From: Cheilinus undulatus
Lineage: Eukaryota; Chordata; Actinopteri; Labriformes; Labridae
Direction: 5' to 3'
Assembly (NCBI RefSeq): GCF_018320785.1
Contig: NC_054876.1
Span: 6,360,207-6,424,206, forward strand
Length of the DNA stretch: 64,000 nucleotides
The position numbers were made by a program, and so were the translations under genes. Numbering within the stretch: the first letter of the stretch is position 1; each line of letters begins with the position of its first letter. Under the pieces are notes generated by a model. The model was not told the DNA's origin and did not search any database. It worked only from the letters and a program-made list of their open reading frames with translations. Positions 1 to 13,047 of the stretch are shown one piece after another.

Positions 1-1321
1 TATTTCTAACGTCTCTCATCGCTGTGTTCCTGCTCACTAAGATGACCACAGCGATACTCACCTGTCTGTTAAATTTAAATCTTCACAGGTCACCTTAATT
101 AAGAAAGACAATAGGAGCGAGGCGGTAACAGGTCACCTGGATCAGTCCAAAGATAGAAAAATTGACCTAACAGCACCTTTAAAGCTCGATTAGTAAGGGG
201 TTATATCATGTTTGCTTAATCAGTGGTGCTATGACATCTTTGTTTTTCTCTCTTAAACGGTCTGAAGGCTTTGATACGACAATCCTCTAATGACTGCAGT
301 TAAACAGAATAAAAATGAGAGTGGTCTGGTCTCTCTTTTAGTACCTGTACTCCTGTAAATACTGTTGATTTCACTGAATGGTCATGAGTTCCTTTAAGAT
401 GGCTTATTTTTGTCAGTGTTAAATCTATTCTTTTTTTATTATCCTATCTTTTATTGTACGTTTGTACACCAGACTGCATGTGTTTGTATTTATGATTTAG
501 ATAATTAGATAAACAAATTACAGACTTTTTCATCTGAGCTTCAACATCATGGATGTGAGCAACAGCTCAGTTTAAGTTTTATCGTGAATCCTTTTTAGAA
601 ACAGGAAAATTCATCAGACCAGCTGTAGATAGGAGACATGTGCAGGATGAGTGTAAGGATGAGAGAGCAGACCTGAACATTTCATACTCAGGCTCAAATA
701 CTGCTGAGAGGACAAACATTAGACAGGACAGACAGCTGACTGATGGTCAGGTTAGAATGAAACATGAAGTATATCCTGCAGTCAGGGCTGTCAAGATTAA
801 TCACATTAAATGTGATTAACTATAATCCAAAATTAGTGCACTAATTATTTTTAACAAGGATTAATTGCATGCTATATTTTCCCTTTCAGCACACTTTGAT
901 TAAACCACGTTAAACCACCAGGTTCTCAGGGGGTGCAGAACCTTAAACCAGAAAAATGTGATTTGCTTAGCTAACCTCTGCTGTGCATGGGGCAAATTAA
1001 ACTGATTTATAGTTACCATAGAGTCTATAGAGTTGCCTATTAAAGTGAAGATTTTCTTGCATTGGTCCTGATGATGCTCAACGGCCACAGTGTTTAATTT
1101 GCAAGGATGTAGAAGCTAATGACAGCATACGGCTGTATAAACCCTATTAAATATTAAAACAAAAGCTCTGTGTCTAGGGACCAAACCAGGAAACCAGGGG
1201 GATTATTTGTCAAGAGTTAAAAAGAATTTCAATCATTCAGGGTAACTGAGACATTTAGCCCCTTAAACACTGAGATAGCCTCTGCAAGAGCAGGTCTTTG
1301 GCATCAAACTATGACCTAAAG
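1..1321. other. Intergenic DNA, no gene seen
   Basis: No exon-like or conserved coding segment was found on either strand. The open frames here are short and show no recognisable protein. Around 786-880 lies an AT-rich stretch beginning 'gggctgtcaagattaatca' that resembles a dispersed teleost repeat. Related sequence in the opposite orientation appears near 31000-31080 and 34950-35015. The rest is unassigned. Confidence 0.5.
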
Positions 1322-1745
1322 TAGTGGTTCTCAACTGGTGGGTCAGGACCCAAAAGTGGGTCGTGAAGCTGTTTCCGGTGAGTCGCGACCAGGTCTGGGA
1401 AAAGAAATGATGGCAAAAAGTCGTTTTAGTTGTTTTAGTGTGTTTCATCATAATAATGGGTAAATATAAATGTTTCCTCAATATTTAATGTATTTTGTCT
1501 CCTGTTAAACCTTGCTTCTCCCATGATAATGAGGCAAGTTTTATTTTTTATTTTTTGTATTCATGGGGAAATGGGATGTAAAGCATGTTTTTCTTATTGC
1601 TTTTTTTGCAGTCATATATTTCAATCTATCCAATATTCAAATTGCTAAATTATTCATTAAATAAACTATTTTTTTTTATTTTGGGTCCTGATTTGTCAGT
1701 GAAGAAACCGGTGGGTCCCAAGGCCAGACCAGTTGAGAACCCCTG
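1322..1745. mobile_element. hAT-type MITE with 8-bp target duplication
   Basis: A 424-bp non-autonomous element. The left end reads TAGTGGTTCTCAACTGG and the right end is the near-perfect inverted copy CCAGTTGAGAACCCCTG. The flanks are acctaaag (1314-1321) and atctaaag (1746-1753), an 8-bp target duplication with one mismatch. That duplication length and the (C)AGNGGTTCTCAAC terminus are typical of hAT MITEs. No transposase remains; the interior is AT-rich. The diverged duplication suggests an old insertion. Confidence 0.8.
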
Positions 1746-1753
1746 ATCTAAAG

Positions 1754-3432
1754 TGAGTACCAGGCAAGGCTGAAGGTGGAAGATGCAATCCTGCATCAAC
1801 TGCATTAATGCAAACTCATACTTCCCATTAAATTAGAGCACAGCGGATAAAAATCAGGTAGTATTGGCAATAAGCTCATCACTGAAAGCAAATAACTGAC
1901 TGACTGGGAAAGAACAATGTTTGAAGACATATGCAAACCCAAATATCAAAAATATATTAAAAGTTCAAATAAAAATGCTTAAAGATGAGGCAAAAATGTT
2001 TGAAAATATTTTTGTTTAAATCATATTTTATTGGGGTGGGGGTCCACAGAATAATAATAATTTTTTCTCTTGGGGGAGGCTCACTTTCCCACACTTTGAA
2101 ACCCCCTGCTTTCTAGAATATGTAGTCGTTTTTCTCTGAAATGCCTCACTTGAGTAAAAAGTAAAACTTCTTAAGTCAAGAACTTACATTAGCTCTAATT
2201 TTTTAAAGCCAGAGAAATTCTTAGTTTGTAGTGGTTATAGCACTGATCAGTCTTGTTCTCATTCATGTTTTGTGCTGCTTACTTGTGATGAACCATGATT
2301 ATTCTTGAAACGTCAGCTGCCACTGTTTATTATTTCCAACAGTTTAATGATCATGATTATGTTCATATTTACTTTTATTAAGATCCTACGGATTAACAGG
2401 GGCTGTTTCAGTTATTATGAGGCCTGGGGCAAAAACTGACATGAGGCCCCCTCCCTTTTAGCTTAAAACAGTTTGAGTGATTAAAAAAATATCTAAAAGC
2501 AATTCTTTTCAGCCAATAAAGTCAGAAAACTACAGAACTATAGAACATACCCAATCAGAAAAATATAAACACTCAAATACCCAACAGAACTTCATCAGCT
2601 CTTATAAGAGCATCACAACTCAAACTCATCAAATCCTTATATTTTAAATGTCTTCAGTCCTGGTGTGACATAATAAATAAATAAAAATACGTGCTCACTG
2701 TCAGTCCAGTATGAATGTGGGTGCATTTTCATTGCCAAGCACAGATCAGCTTTTATCAATCTTTTTTCCTTTATTGATTTATTTGAAAGATAAAACTAGA
2801 CAGCTGCCTTCAGTGATTACTAAAGTTCTGTTGTCCACCATAATATCACCAGAACAAAACAGCAGTTGTTAGTGGGAGCAAAAAAAGACGAAATTCTAGA
2901 GGAAACAAATTAAATGTTTAGCTTCTGAAATAGGAACTATTTTAGATCGCTGTGAGTGAGTTAAGGGTTTAACAGGAAAAGGAATGATTTATTCCAACAT
3001 AAATAACTGTATAAACCTGGAGTTTGTGTTCAAGAGCTGACCACAACAAATACAAAAACAACTTCAGATTGTAATAATCAATCAGCATGTCTGGTGACTA
3101 AAATAATCATTCTGATCCTCTACGGTGTGTGTAATTACACACAGACACACGGCTGGAGGAGACCGGAGCTTATCCAGCACTCGAAAATATAAGAATTTGT
3201 TCAGATAAGAAACAGAAATTATACATAAATGTTATGAAGGCTACAGGATATTTCAGGCTTTCTTAAAGCTCGTTTTACATCTCATGAACAGTCGGACATG
3301 ATGATAATACCCTACCCAAATGCTTTGCATGGGAGCTTTCTAAGATGATGGTGAAATATATTCATGCAATGGATATTTGAAACAGTCTATCTGGTGTGTC
3401 AGGTTAGCCTTTTACTGCTGACAGGGCTTCAT
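1754..3432. other. Intergenic DNA, no gene seen
   Basis: AT-rich sequence with no coding signal. The segment around 2030-2115 ends 'cactttgaaaccccctgc', which looks like a fragment of a hAT-type repeat terminus, but no partner end was identified. Nothing else could be supported. Confidence 0.4.
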
Positions 3433-4043
3433 GTTTAAGGCCCGAGACGAATTCAGGAGTATATGCCAATTTTTTTTTGTCATATCGGCGTTTCATCCAC
3501 ATGGAAACAGCGTTTTGGGAGGCTGTAAATGCTACTTTTTGAAACTGGGTCCTGGAGTGAACAAATCTGTAAACGCTTACCGTTCCGACTCTGCGTCGAC
3601 ATCCAACCGTATCTTTCTTGAAACGATTACGTCACACATAGCGTAACCCACTTACCACGCATGCGTATATCGAACCAAAACAACTATGGGCGATTACAGG
3701 GGTGTGTTGCAGAAGCTATTGAGCTTCTTATGGTTTTACAGCAAAATCTGTTGCTCCTTTACCACCACTGCGGACAGCACACACCAAATGTTCTCAAATC
3801 CAACGAGGAGGACAACCAGGAGGGCAACTAGAAGAAAATATGGGGCAGTTTTCTGTGATCTTCTTCTCTCTTGTGGAGCATTTTCATGGAAACAATACAG
3901 TGCCACGTACAGGCTTGGCATATATACTTCAGCGTTTCCAGTCGTTTTCAGAGGTTCCGTGGTTACATGGCTATTTCCTGAAACGATCCCGTATTGACGG
4001 AAAACTTTTTCAAAACGAAACAGATATGGACAAGGCCTTAAAC
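3433..4043. mobile_element. MITE-like repeat with GTTTAAGGCC terminal inverted repeats
   Basis: The block begins GTTTAAGGCC (3433-3442) and ends with the exact inverted copy GGCCTTAAAC (4034-4043). Both halves carry motifs of the 'cgtttccatggaaacg' kind seen in a common teleost non-autonomous DNA transposon, possibly a hAT derivative. Overlapping 100-residue frames on both strands (3686-3997 plus, 3736-4059 minus) follow from this partly palindromic sequence and match no protein I know. No clean target duplication was identified, so the superfamily is uncertain. Confidence 0.55.
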
Positions 4044-7000
4044 TTATGGGATCCCTCAATTCTCAACCCACAGACACTCCAGACAGCACAAATACACACC
4101 CCAAACACTAATCACACCACTAGAACACATAATTCAGTCTAACATTTAAACAGGCATCCTGGATAGTTGTGGTCAGCCATATACAGTATTAGGTTGTTGT
4201 TTTTAACAAGTAATTTGTTTAACTGCTGATATTTACTGTCATAATGTACGAGAAATTTAAACTACTTAAGCTAAAGTCTAATGTCATACAAGAGTCTGTG
4301 GCATGGCCATGTTAGAAACCCCTGAGCTAACCGACATCATCATCATCATCATCATCAAGTTCACATCACTCTGCAGGCATGATGAACTAAAGAAAAGAAG
4401 TGAGCAGTTTATGTTTCAGTAACCTTGCAAAGCAGAAGGCTACCGTGTTTCTCACAGGTGAATCCATCTCGCAAAGCTCCCATCTGAACCGTTTGGGCCC
4501 GTTTAGAAAGTAACAGGACCAATCAGCGTCGAGGGGCAGTACTTTCTGGTGCGGAGGAGTCGTGACGTTAGCAAGCAGCAACAAGAGGCCGGTGTAATTA
4601 TGGCAGAAGACATTAATGTGGATGCTGCTAAAGCGCCAGTTTCTTCGACATTTCTTCGTTGGAAGAAGAACTAAGAACAGCATTGAGTTTTCTCTCCAAA
4701 AAAGACAGTCGTGTACTGACATGTCTGCAGACACCATGGTTCGCGTTATGCAGTTTACTCCTTTGGTAGCAGCTACGTCACGTGTTTTGTTGCTCTGGTT
4801 GGCCTGTAAAGAACTTTAATCCAATCACCCTCCGAGTTTTTTTCAAAGGCTCTGCCCTTTCCCAAACGCTGTATATGAGAGGTTAACCAGATGGATGTGT
4901 GAAACAAATCCATCTGGGGTGCCAGGTTAAAGTTTCGGGGGATATTTTGTATTTAGTTCCTTCATAAGATTTACCTGTAGAGAAGAGGAGGATGTAAGAG
5001 TAGATTATGCCTATCTCTGTGTTAATATTTTCCTCATCAATTTCAGAAAAAATGCACAAATTAGTGCTTAAAAAGGCTCAAATTGTGTTTTAATGCCACG
5101 CTCCCGTCTTCCAAGTTTGCAGATACTTAATAATTTTCCTATCTATTACTAAAGACAATGCAAACATTAATATCTTTTGGGAAATTAACAGCATGAAATA
5201 AACATAATAGAGAAAATAAAGTGTTTGATATAAAGAGATGTACTTTGTTGTTTTTTGTTCTATTTTAAGTTGAGATTGATGTTTTGAATGTTGTCCAAAG
5301 TTTTTATGAGATTTTATGTCTCTGATGAGCACTTAAAATCTTTGCCTAATGAATGAATGCATAACATGTTTAACATTAAATATAGAGGCCCAGGAAACTC
5401 CTTGTTCATGCTACGGTTGCTGTGAGTGTGTGAAGTGAGGAGTGTGGCTGCTGAGGATGAGTGATTACAGCGGACAGTAATCCTGCAGATGGATTAGCAG
5501 GTGGTATTAGGAGAAGTGGGGGTGAAGCACACAGCCACCTCTGAAATGTCACAATATGGAGCAGCAGCTCGCCGGGCCTCACCTCCGTCTGCTCCACCTC
5601 TGACACACACACCGGACACACGCACCGGACACTTGAGCACACACACACATCATTGGACAACAGGTTAACGGATCACTACTGATGAACTCAGTTTTTATTT
5701 TTTGTTTCTCTGCATTGAAACTGTTTATTTCACCCTCAGGATGACCACACTTCTTTAAGTTCATTATTTGTTTTGATGAGCTGATCGCGAAAATAAAAAA
5801 ATCAACCATATTAAACCTGCGGATAGCCACCATGCTCAAGTATCAGCCATTTTCCTCTGACGCCATACTCTTTGGAAGTTTGAATAGGGGAGACCGGGGT
5901 TGGGTGTCACACTTTTTGCTGTTATGTATATCATTTATGATCCATACACCTGACAGTGATCATTGCTTAATTAGACACATAAAGGGATATTTCAGTGATT
6001 TTAAAGCTGGGTTGTATGAGATACTTGTTTGAGACATTAGCCTCCAGAGATTTTTGTGTTGCCCCTTTAAGGAGAGCTGGCTTGGAGTACTGGCAAGGAA
6101 GCGAGGCTATAGAGGGTATGCACTGACGTCATGTCCAGCGTGCGATGGGACTGCTCAGCCAGGCTGAGTGGCAAAAGTCTGTCTGCTCTATGGGGAACAG
6201 ATAAAAACGGGAGAAGAACCGACTAATATCTTTATAAAGTAGGGATATTTGGACTGGACAGAGATCCGTACTGTTCCTGAAGACACTGCGGACTGCTGAC
6301 GTTGAAATTTCGACTCTCCTGACATTTATAATGGACTTTTTTCATCTAAACAAAGCTACGTGGTTAACATATCTGCTTGTTCTATCTGCCTGCAAAAATT
6401 CAGGATATAGCCTTCTTTAAAATGAGATCAGGGTAGCCTACAACGTCTGTCTTTCTTAATCTAGTTCAAAATTAACCTCAGTTAAACCTTTATTTTGTTT
6501 TTAATGTGATAAATTTACAAGGTACAGCGCTCAACTTTCATTTTATGTCGTATAACTGTTACGTTCACCTCATGAACAGTCACAGAAATAACGTCAGTAT
6601 TTAACCAAAGAGAAATCATATTAGTTTATCTGCTTTATTTAATCTGTGATAAATATCAGAGGACTTCACAACATGTTGGTCTTCCCCCTATAAAACCAAC
6701 CATGTTAATGTGACATCGCAGGACCATTTGTAAAGCTATAAAACGTAATCTGATGTCATTAGATGCCTTGTCATCTTAGATATTATTTATCCATATGGTT
6801 GTTTCTGAAATTTAAGGTCTTAATTTTCCTTTAAGTTAAGGGGAAGGAGAAAGGAGTGAGGTTAAATATTCATCCCTGTCTGAATGCTTGTTGTACCTGC
6901 TGTAACAGCACAGCTTTATTGTGCCTTTATTAACGTACCGTTATAGCTCGAAACATTCCTATAAATATATTCCATCAGCTGAGGATCTGCTCCGGACATT

Positions 7001-9094
7001 GTGAACATCATCAAGGTGTAATTATTAAAGAGACTGGAATAACGCTGCTTACCGTTCACTAATGATTTCTGTGACCAGTTCATGCTTTCTGCCAGTCAGT
7101 GGCTGGGACTGCACAGACCGGCGCTCCCTGTGGCGTCACATGCATACCCTTTAAAGCTTTACAGTCCGGGACAGGTGCTCCATCTAATGTAGTGAGTTTT
7201 AGTAAAAATGGGCTAAAAAACAATGTTGGCTCAAATGCACGCCATAACACAAAGCTTTATATATTTCACCAGAGACAGCCTCTGTTTTTAGCACTATTTT
7301 ACAACAAAACTTTTGACAATGTCTTCTTCCACCTCAGCATGTCCAACTAACGTTAGCATTCGTCTTTATTTAGCTATAAATATGTGGTCATCCTGGCTCT
7401 GTCATGGGTCCTCTTCAGTTTAACCTCTTCATGTTTAAAGTTGTTCAGATCACAAAAAGCTACACAATAAATACCATAACTATGCAGATGACACACTGAA
7501 ATATATGTCGAGTTCAATGTCCTGCAGTGATCAAGGTGAATGTACGGAGGCCTGCAGCCTGTTACACTAGCTACTATGTGTAAGTCCTGTCTTAGGTTGG
7601 GGTGACAAGTCCAAACTAAACTCTACGTTGAAACTAGTTAAGTTAAAACTTATGTTATGGTTTGGTTGCACCAAGGTGTCATAAGATGGATCTTAACTAG
7701 TAGAGCTTTACATCCAAACTCACCAACATATTGCACTAGATATGACGTTTTTATTTAATTTAACCCATCGGTGAAAATCATTTTAACCTAGTGTTGGTTT
7801 CAGTGCTGTCTCTTGTGTCTACATTTCCTTCAACAGGCCAAAAACTGAAAATAGCATTTGTGAACTGTTGTTATTCCTCAGACAGCGTTCAAAGTGTATA
7901 AAAAATATGTAAAAGCATTTTGCAAACTCATGCTGATGCAGAAGAGTGTTCAGGGTTCAGTGTTGTTCTTTGCTCTTTATTTCATAACAAAATGCGGTCT
8001 AGTTCTGATAAAACTGCTGCTATACTATAGCTACATCCAAGCTAATCGCTACACCTGTGGCTGCTGTTGCTATGGCTACCAGTACAACTAAACCCCACCC
8101 ATCACTACCGCCTCTGCCATCGTGAACAACACTGATTGGTCAGAACCGTTTTCAGATCTGGTGGTTTCAGATTGACGCTTTGCAAGTTTGACGTGCATGA
8201 ATACAGACGTTGAATCTGGACAATCCACCTGCTTTGCAGGGTTAGGGATTCTGCAGAAGTAGAACCCAAGATTGTATCTTCGTCAGTTAGTTCATCACAT
8301 AGAATAAATATGTTTTAGTTTAATAAATAAAAATAGACTGGTAAAAACATATAGGTCAAGAAAGCTATGAATACAACACTGGCTATATACGAGTAAATGT
8401 GACATAATTTTCTTAGTTAAAGAAAGAAAAAAATTAGGCTGTTTATAGTCAGTGTGCTGCTTCAGTCACTGCTAGTAACGGATCCAGAAATCTGAGTGTC
8501 AAGGAGAAATAACAGAACTTTAACCTGACCTAAATTTAGTTACTTAAATGAGTCAAAACTAGTGGAGTAACAGCTGAGCACACTCATTTCTAACTAATCA
8601 AATGTGTTTTTAGGATAACACATTGTTGTCTGTTTCCTGGCCTCTGACTCTGAACTTGTCCTCAAAGTGTTTTTGTTGTTGTTGTTGTTTTTTGGTGTCT
8701 TCCCCGGCTAATTCCATTAAAAGTGAGTGACGACAGTACAGGCTGTACACCTGCGCTCTTTTGTGCCCTTAAGAACATGCTAAATTTGGAGATGTTTCTG
8801 CATGGTGTCCAGTCACAGGTGAAACAGCACAATCTTTTTCTTCCTGTGAATTCAAAATGCACTGCTTCAGTCTGGTGTGAGAGGGGATGTCAGAGGAGGC
8901 AGTGGATGGGGCCGTTTTAGTAATGTGGAGGTCACAGAGCAATGTGAGACCTTTCCAATTTTTCTTCAAGCAGCAAAAAAAGCATGTGAGCAAGCAGTAC
9001 ATGTTCACTGTGTCTTATCTGGGTAATGACACCAAATTTTCCAGAAGTCAGTGGTTTAACGTGCAATAAGACAGGGGTGACTCAGAAATATGCT
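4044..9094. other. Intergenic DNA with microsatellites and repeat fragments
   Basis: No gene recognised. Contents include an (ATC)n run at about 4333-4357, a CA-rich stretch at 5598-5650, and a 10-bp perfect stem CCAGATGGAT/ATCCATCTGG at 4887-4917. The segment 5400-5690 is relatively GC-rich and could be regulatory, but nothing identifies it. Pieces near 5985-6180, 7110-7245 and 7860-8100 resemble sequence at 27790-27960 and 34170-34460 and look like scattered copies of an unnamed repeat. Confidence 0.4.
4333..4357. repeat. (ATC)n microsatellite
   Basis: About eight uninterrupted CAT/ATC triplets. On the + strand this reads as repeated TCAT, but it lies 8.5 kb upstream of kptn in DNA with no known transcript, so a NOVA-binding role is unlikely. 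Confidence 0.85.
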
Positions 9095-9674
9095 CCATAT
9101 GATTTCTACTGGGCAAAGATCTGGACTCCAGGCAGGCCAGTTGTGAAGCCATGCTGTTGTGATGGATGTGGCATGTGGTTTAGCATTGTCTTGGTGAAAT
9201 AGTAAAGGCCTTACCTTGACCCCAAAAGGTCCACCAGCTATTTTGCCATTTTGTTAATTTTCTTTTGACGAAATAAACCACTCAGAAAATGTTTACCATG
9301 CTCATGTTTGGTATAATCTACCTCAACTTTATGAAATGAAAACTTCATTTTTTTAAGTTTGATTTACTGTTTTAGCTATAGGGCCTCAAAAAATCACAAC
9401 ACCTGTTGCCAATTAACCTAATTAGTTGCAAAATGCTCCTCTCTATTAATACCACTTAGTTTTTCAGTTTTTTGCTGCCATGTCCCTATTTTTTAGATGC
9501 ATTACTGCAGAAAAAAGTCTAATATTTTTCATGAGATGGTAAAATTTCTGTTTCAACATCTAATATGTTCTATTGATAATAGATTACAGGTTTATGAGAT
9601 TTGAAAATCATTGCATTATGTTCTTGTTTACATTTTATCACAGTGCTCCAACTTTTTTTGAAACAGCGGTTGTA
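9095..9674 (-). mobile_element. Degenerate Tc1/mariner-type element, transposase sense on the minus strand
   Basis: The left part (about 9095-9215) matches, in antisense, the transposase region of a very common teleost Tc1/IS630-type element with 'caaccccaattcc' termini. Recognisable pieces include 'tctggactccaggcaggcc' and 'tttagcattgtcttggtgaaat'. The right end (9640-9674) is the terminal repeat 'tccaactttttttgaaac' followed by 'agcggttgta'. The interior is deleted and no reading frame survives. The same family recurs at 26385-26853 and 29430-29645. Confidence 0.65.
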
Positions 9675-12600
9675 TTTTACATCAGTTTTAACACACAGTA
9701 ATTTACACAGTGATTTAGTGTGCATTTAATTTAATTTACCTTTCTATGATTTGCTTAATGTGAGGACATTATGGAGGTTTTGAAGGATCTTGAATTCTGT
9801 TGGGGTCAGGGGTCATTATTAGGGAATTATTTCCTTCAAACTCTATTTTGATGCTTTTTTAATGTACTCTGGGCCTTTTTTTCTTTATAAGTACTCTTCT
9901 TAAATAACAAAATAAATTATTTTTTATATCTCTTTAATCCTGACCTTTTTGGCCTCTGCTTTGAGGCTCCAGGCAGTTGCCTACCTTTGTCTCATAGTGA
10001 AAGCAGCTATGAGAGCAGGTTTGTGAGATCGACTGCATTAAAGGAGTGTAAATCTCTGGCTGGTTAGGCGGGCATTGGGTCACGTTTAGTCCGAGCCAAG
10101 TCCACATTTATCCCCACGCTGGCATAGGCCAACATGGAGGGAGGCCTGTCAGATGTAAAATCTGGCTTTTTTAAAAACAAAGTGAATAATTATTTCATTT
10201 TTCAAAGTTCAAACCATCTTATAATGCACTCTGGTGATATCGGAGTGAAAGAAGAATCAACATGCTTAGACTGCATCCCCTACAGCTGCTGCAGACCAAA
10301 GCTTTTCAAGGTAAATTTTCTCAGGACCAGACATGAAATTTTGTCTTTAAAAATTTGTGTCATTTTTCTCTGTTTTTCTGCTGACAAACCTTAATGTACA
10401 AACCTTCAAGCTGTCCCATGTAAAGCAGAGCAGCAGGGAGAAAGCATGGATGCCTCTGAAACCAGTTTAAAAGACTGATGACTGAACTTTACTGACATCT
10501 AGTGGACAAACAGCACCTGTCTTTATTGTTGGTGTCTGTAAACGTACTGTAGAGGTGCTGCTAAATATGGAGCCTCTGCTGAACTAAATACAATGTTCTG
10601 TTGGAGCAGTTCATGTTTTGGGTAAAGTATAATTTCACATTATTTTTGAGTTATTTAGTTTGTTATTGCCGTTTCAATTCAATAATATGCTTCAGAATGA
10701 AGTCTAATATATAATGTTATTATTTACAGTATTTGAGTATTTATTGAAGCTTTTTTGACAGAATCTGTAGTTTTGGCACCAGGTGACGTCTATCTGTGGC
10801 TGAATAAGACATGGACAGGCACTGATAAAGGTGAAAGACATGGACCAGCAGCACACCATGAAAATGACAGATTTTTAAGACAGACTTTTACTGATTGAAT
10901 AAACAAAGAAAAACACTTTTTTTTTTTTGCTTGGACGTTGACATTTTTTATCCCGCATAACATACCACAAAGGTGGGTTTGATTTTGAGTTTGTAGTTGT
11001 TTGTAGAAAGTGTTGCATTATTTGGACTTTTATATAAATGTAGTTTTGACATTCAGTTAAATCTAATCACAGTCAGCTTCATTAGCAGCATTTGTCTTCA
11101 AATACACGAATCTAACTCTGAGTTACTGCTACTCTTCCTTTAAAAGTATTTTAAAAAATAAAGATTAAACCATTAAACTAGACTCTATCTTTAAAATCAA
11201 AACTTAAAATTTTGACAAGTACCCCCCTCACTTTGATTAACTTTGCTGCTTTTGAAATGTACTAGATGTGGATTAAACTGGATTAAACTAAAATATTCAA
11301 GCTTACACAAGACAAAAACGCAGTTGCATAAAAGTTTTAAAATAAACTTGATAGCAAGTGATGTAATACTGTAACACGTGTGTTAATTTACAGTGTGAGA
11401 GGTCCATAGATTCAAGAGTACTCCATTTAAAACAGTGTGCATAGATACAGGAAAGATGAGGGAACAATGATTACATGATTAAATGTGTGCACTTCAAAAA
11501 ATCTTGATTATCTATATTATCTATATTTAACTCCTGTTTTACTATTTTAACTGTAGGAACCTGTCTAAAGAAATGGCTACAATATAATGTAAAAACAAAC
11601 CAAAACAAACAAACAAACAAAACAAAAGAGCTAGTCTTTACTTTACTTCAGCCTGTGAAATGACCCTAACTGTATTTAAATCTCAAGAACAGCCTTTAAT
11701 TAATTATTTTTAAACAGCACACATACACAACAGAGATTTGTTTACCAAAATTTAAATACCAATTAACAAACTATTTCAACACTAGGATCTTGGTCATATA
11801 TAGATATAGAGATTTTTATTTGATATAAATGTGCATTAAACTTGGCTAGTAAAATGGACTGAACCCTAAATTGGGATAGGCTTCTATTTAGAGGTGAACA
11901 ATTGTTTTCTTTTTTTTTTTTTTTAAATTAATTGTCACTACAGTATATATAAAGCTCTTTAATGGATAAAAAGGAGATAAGGTGAATTACTATGTATTTA
12001 GAAAAATATTAAAGTTTAAAATTAATTTAATTCATAAATGAAGGAAAATCAAACAGTGGATTATCAATGTCTAAATCGTTTTAAAATGAACTGCTGACGC
12101 CTTATCTGTATTTACCGCTAGATGGCAGCATTCCCAATTGCATGCGTCGAATCTGTGATAAATTTACTACATGAAGTAGAGCAGAGAGTTGGTGCCTTTA
12201 AAAGCGTCGGACAGGTGCGTTTCCAGACACCATAGACACGCTCAACATAAACAAATGGAGAAAGCGGTCAATTAAAGTAATTTTTTTAAATCTAAAATCA
12301 CTGGTAAATGTTACTATCTAGCAGGCTGCATGATTTTTATCTTAAATGTGGGAATTTAGCTAAACTTTAATACACTGAATTTGGACATGCATTTCGAAAA
12401 AAATCCATCATTGCTATTAAGACAAATGATGCATACCAGTGCAGAAAGACAGAAGTCAATCCGTTTTAAAGAAGTACTCTTTGTCAAATTTTAGTCAATA
12501 TTTCAGAGAATTTTCTCTATGTTGGGTGGTTTCTGTGGATTAAATTTCAAATATCCCACGAATCTGAACGCAGCTTGCCCCAAACCCGGATGTTTTGTTT

Positions 12601-12845
12601 CCCGATAATTTCCTGAACATTTTCAGAATGAGCCAGAGGAATAACGGAGACTTGAACACTTAGTTATAGTCACACCAATGTCATGAGAATAGGCAGCTCT
12701 ACTTTAAAACTAACAATCTTTAATACTTGGTTATTTTAGCCAATCTGCTGCTGTACTATATGAAGCTTTAGCTGCATTAGCGACCATGAAACAGTTGATT
12801 CTGGTCTGATTTAATCATAAAAACAGTAGATTTTGTTCTGTCAGG
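9675..12845. other. Intergenic DNA and presumed kptn upstream region
   Basis: No coding segment recognised. The region holds a CTCF-like motif at 12115-12130 and the DNA directly upstream of kptn. No TATA box or CpG-rich promoter is obvious. The in-frame TGA at 12807-12809 closes the kptn frame upstream of its ATG. The tract 'ttttgttctgtcag' just before the ATG could be a splice acceptor, so a separate 5' UTR exon further upstream is possible. Confidence 0.4.
12115..12130 (+). promoter_or_regulatory. CTCF-like binding motif upstream of kptn
   Basis: CCGCTAGATGGCAGCA fits the CTCF core (CCA/GCNAGRKGGCAG) at nearly every position. It lies 716 bp upstream of the kptn start codon. CTCF is a zinc-finger insulator and looping factor conserved in vertebrates. 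The match is seen in the sequence; occupancy is inferred only. Confidence 0.55.
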
Positions 12846-13047
12846 ATGCTCAGAGAGCTGTACCCCTTCGTGGAGGACAGTTTTAGTCGTTTCCCCTCTC
12901 AGAGTAACATTTATGGTCTGTGTCAGGCCGGGGAACATGAGCTGTTGGCGGCTACTCTGAAAGGAAAGGTGGTCTGTTTCAGGTACCAGGAGCTTCAACA
13001 CAAAACCAGACCTGTGGCTAAAGAGGTTCAGTTCACCTACATACCAG
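12846..13047 (+). CDS. kptn: kptn coding exon 1
   Basis: Encodes residues 1-67 plus one base of codon 68. It begins [16 protein letters not shown] and ends [13 protein letters not shown], close to the human protein from its DSF-RF segment onward. The donor is G|GTAATA. Compared with human the N-terminus is shorter and lacks the alanine/glycine-rich lead. Confidence 0.93.

Noticed and set aside
3686..4059. Overlapping ~100-residue frames on both strands
   Set aside because: They arise from a partly palindromic MITE and match no known protein.
1..12845. A gene upstream of kptn
   Set aside because: Read on both strands; no exon with a recognised protein. Only repeats and short random frames.
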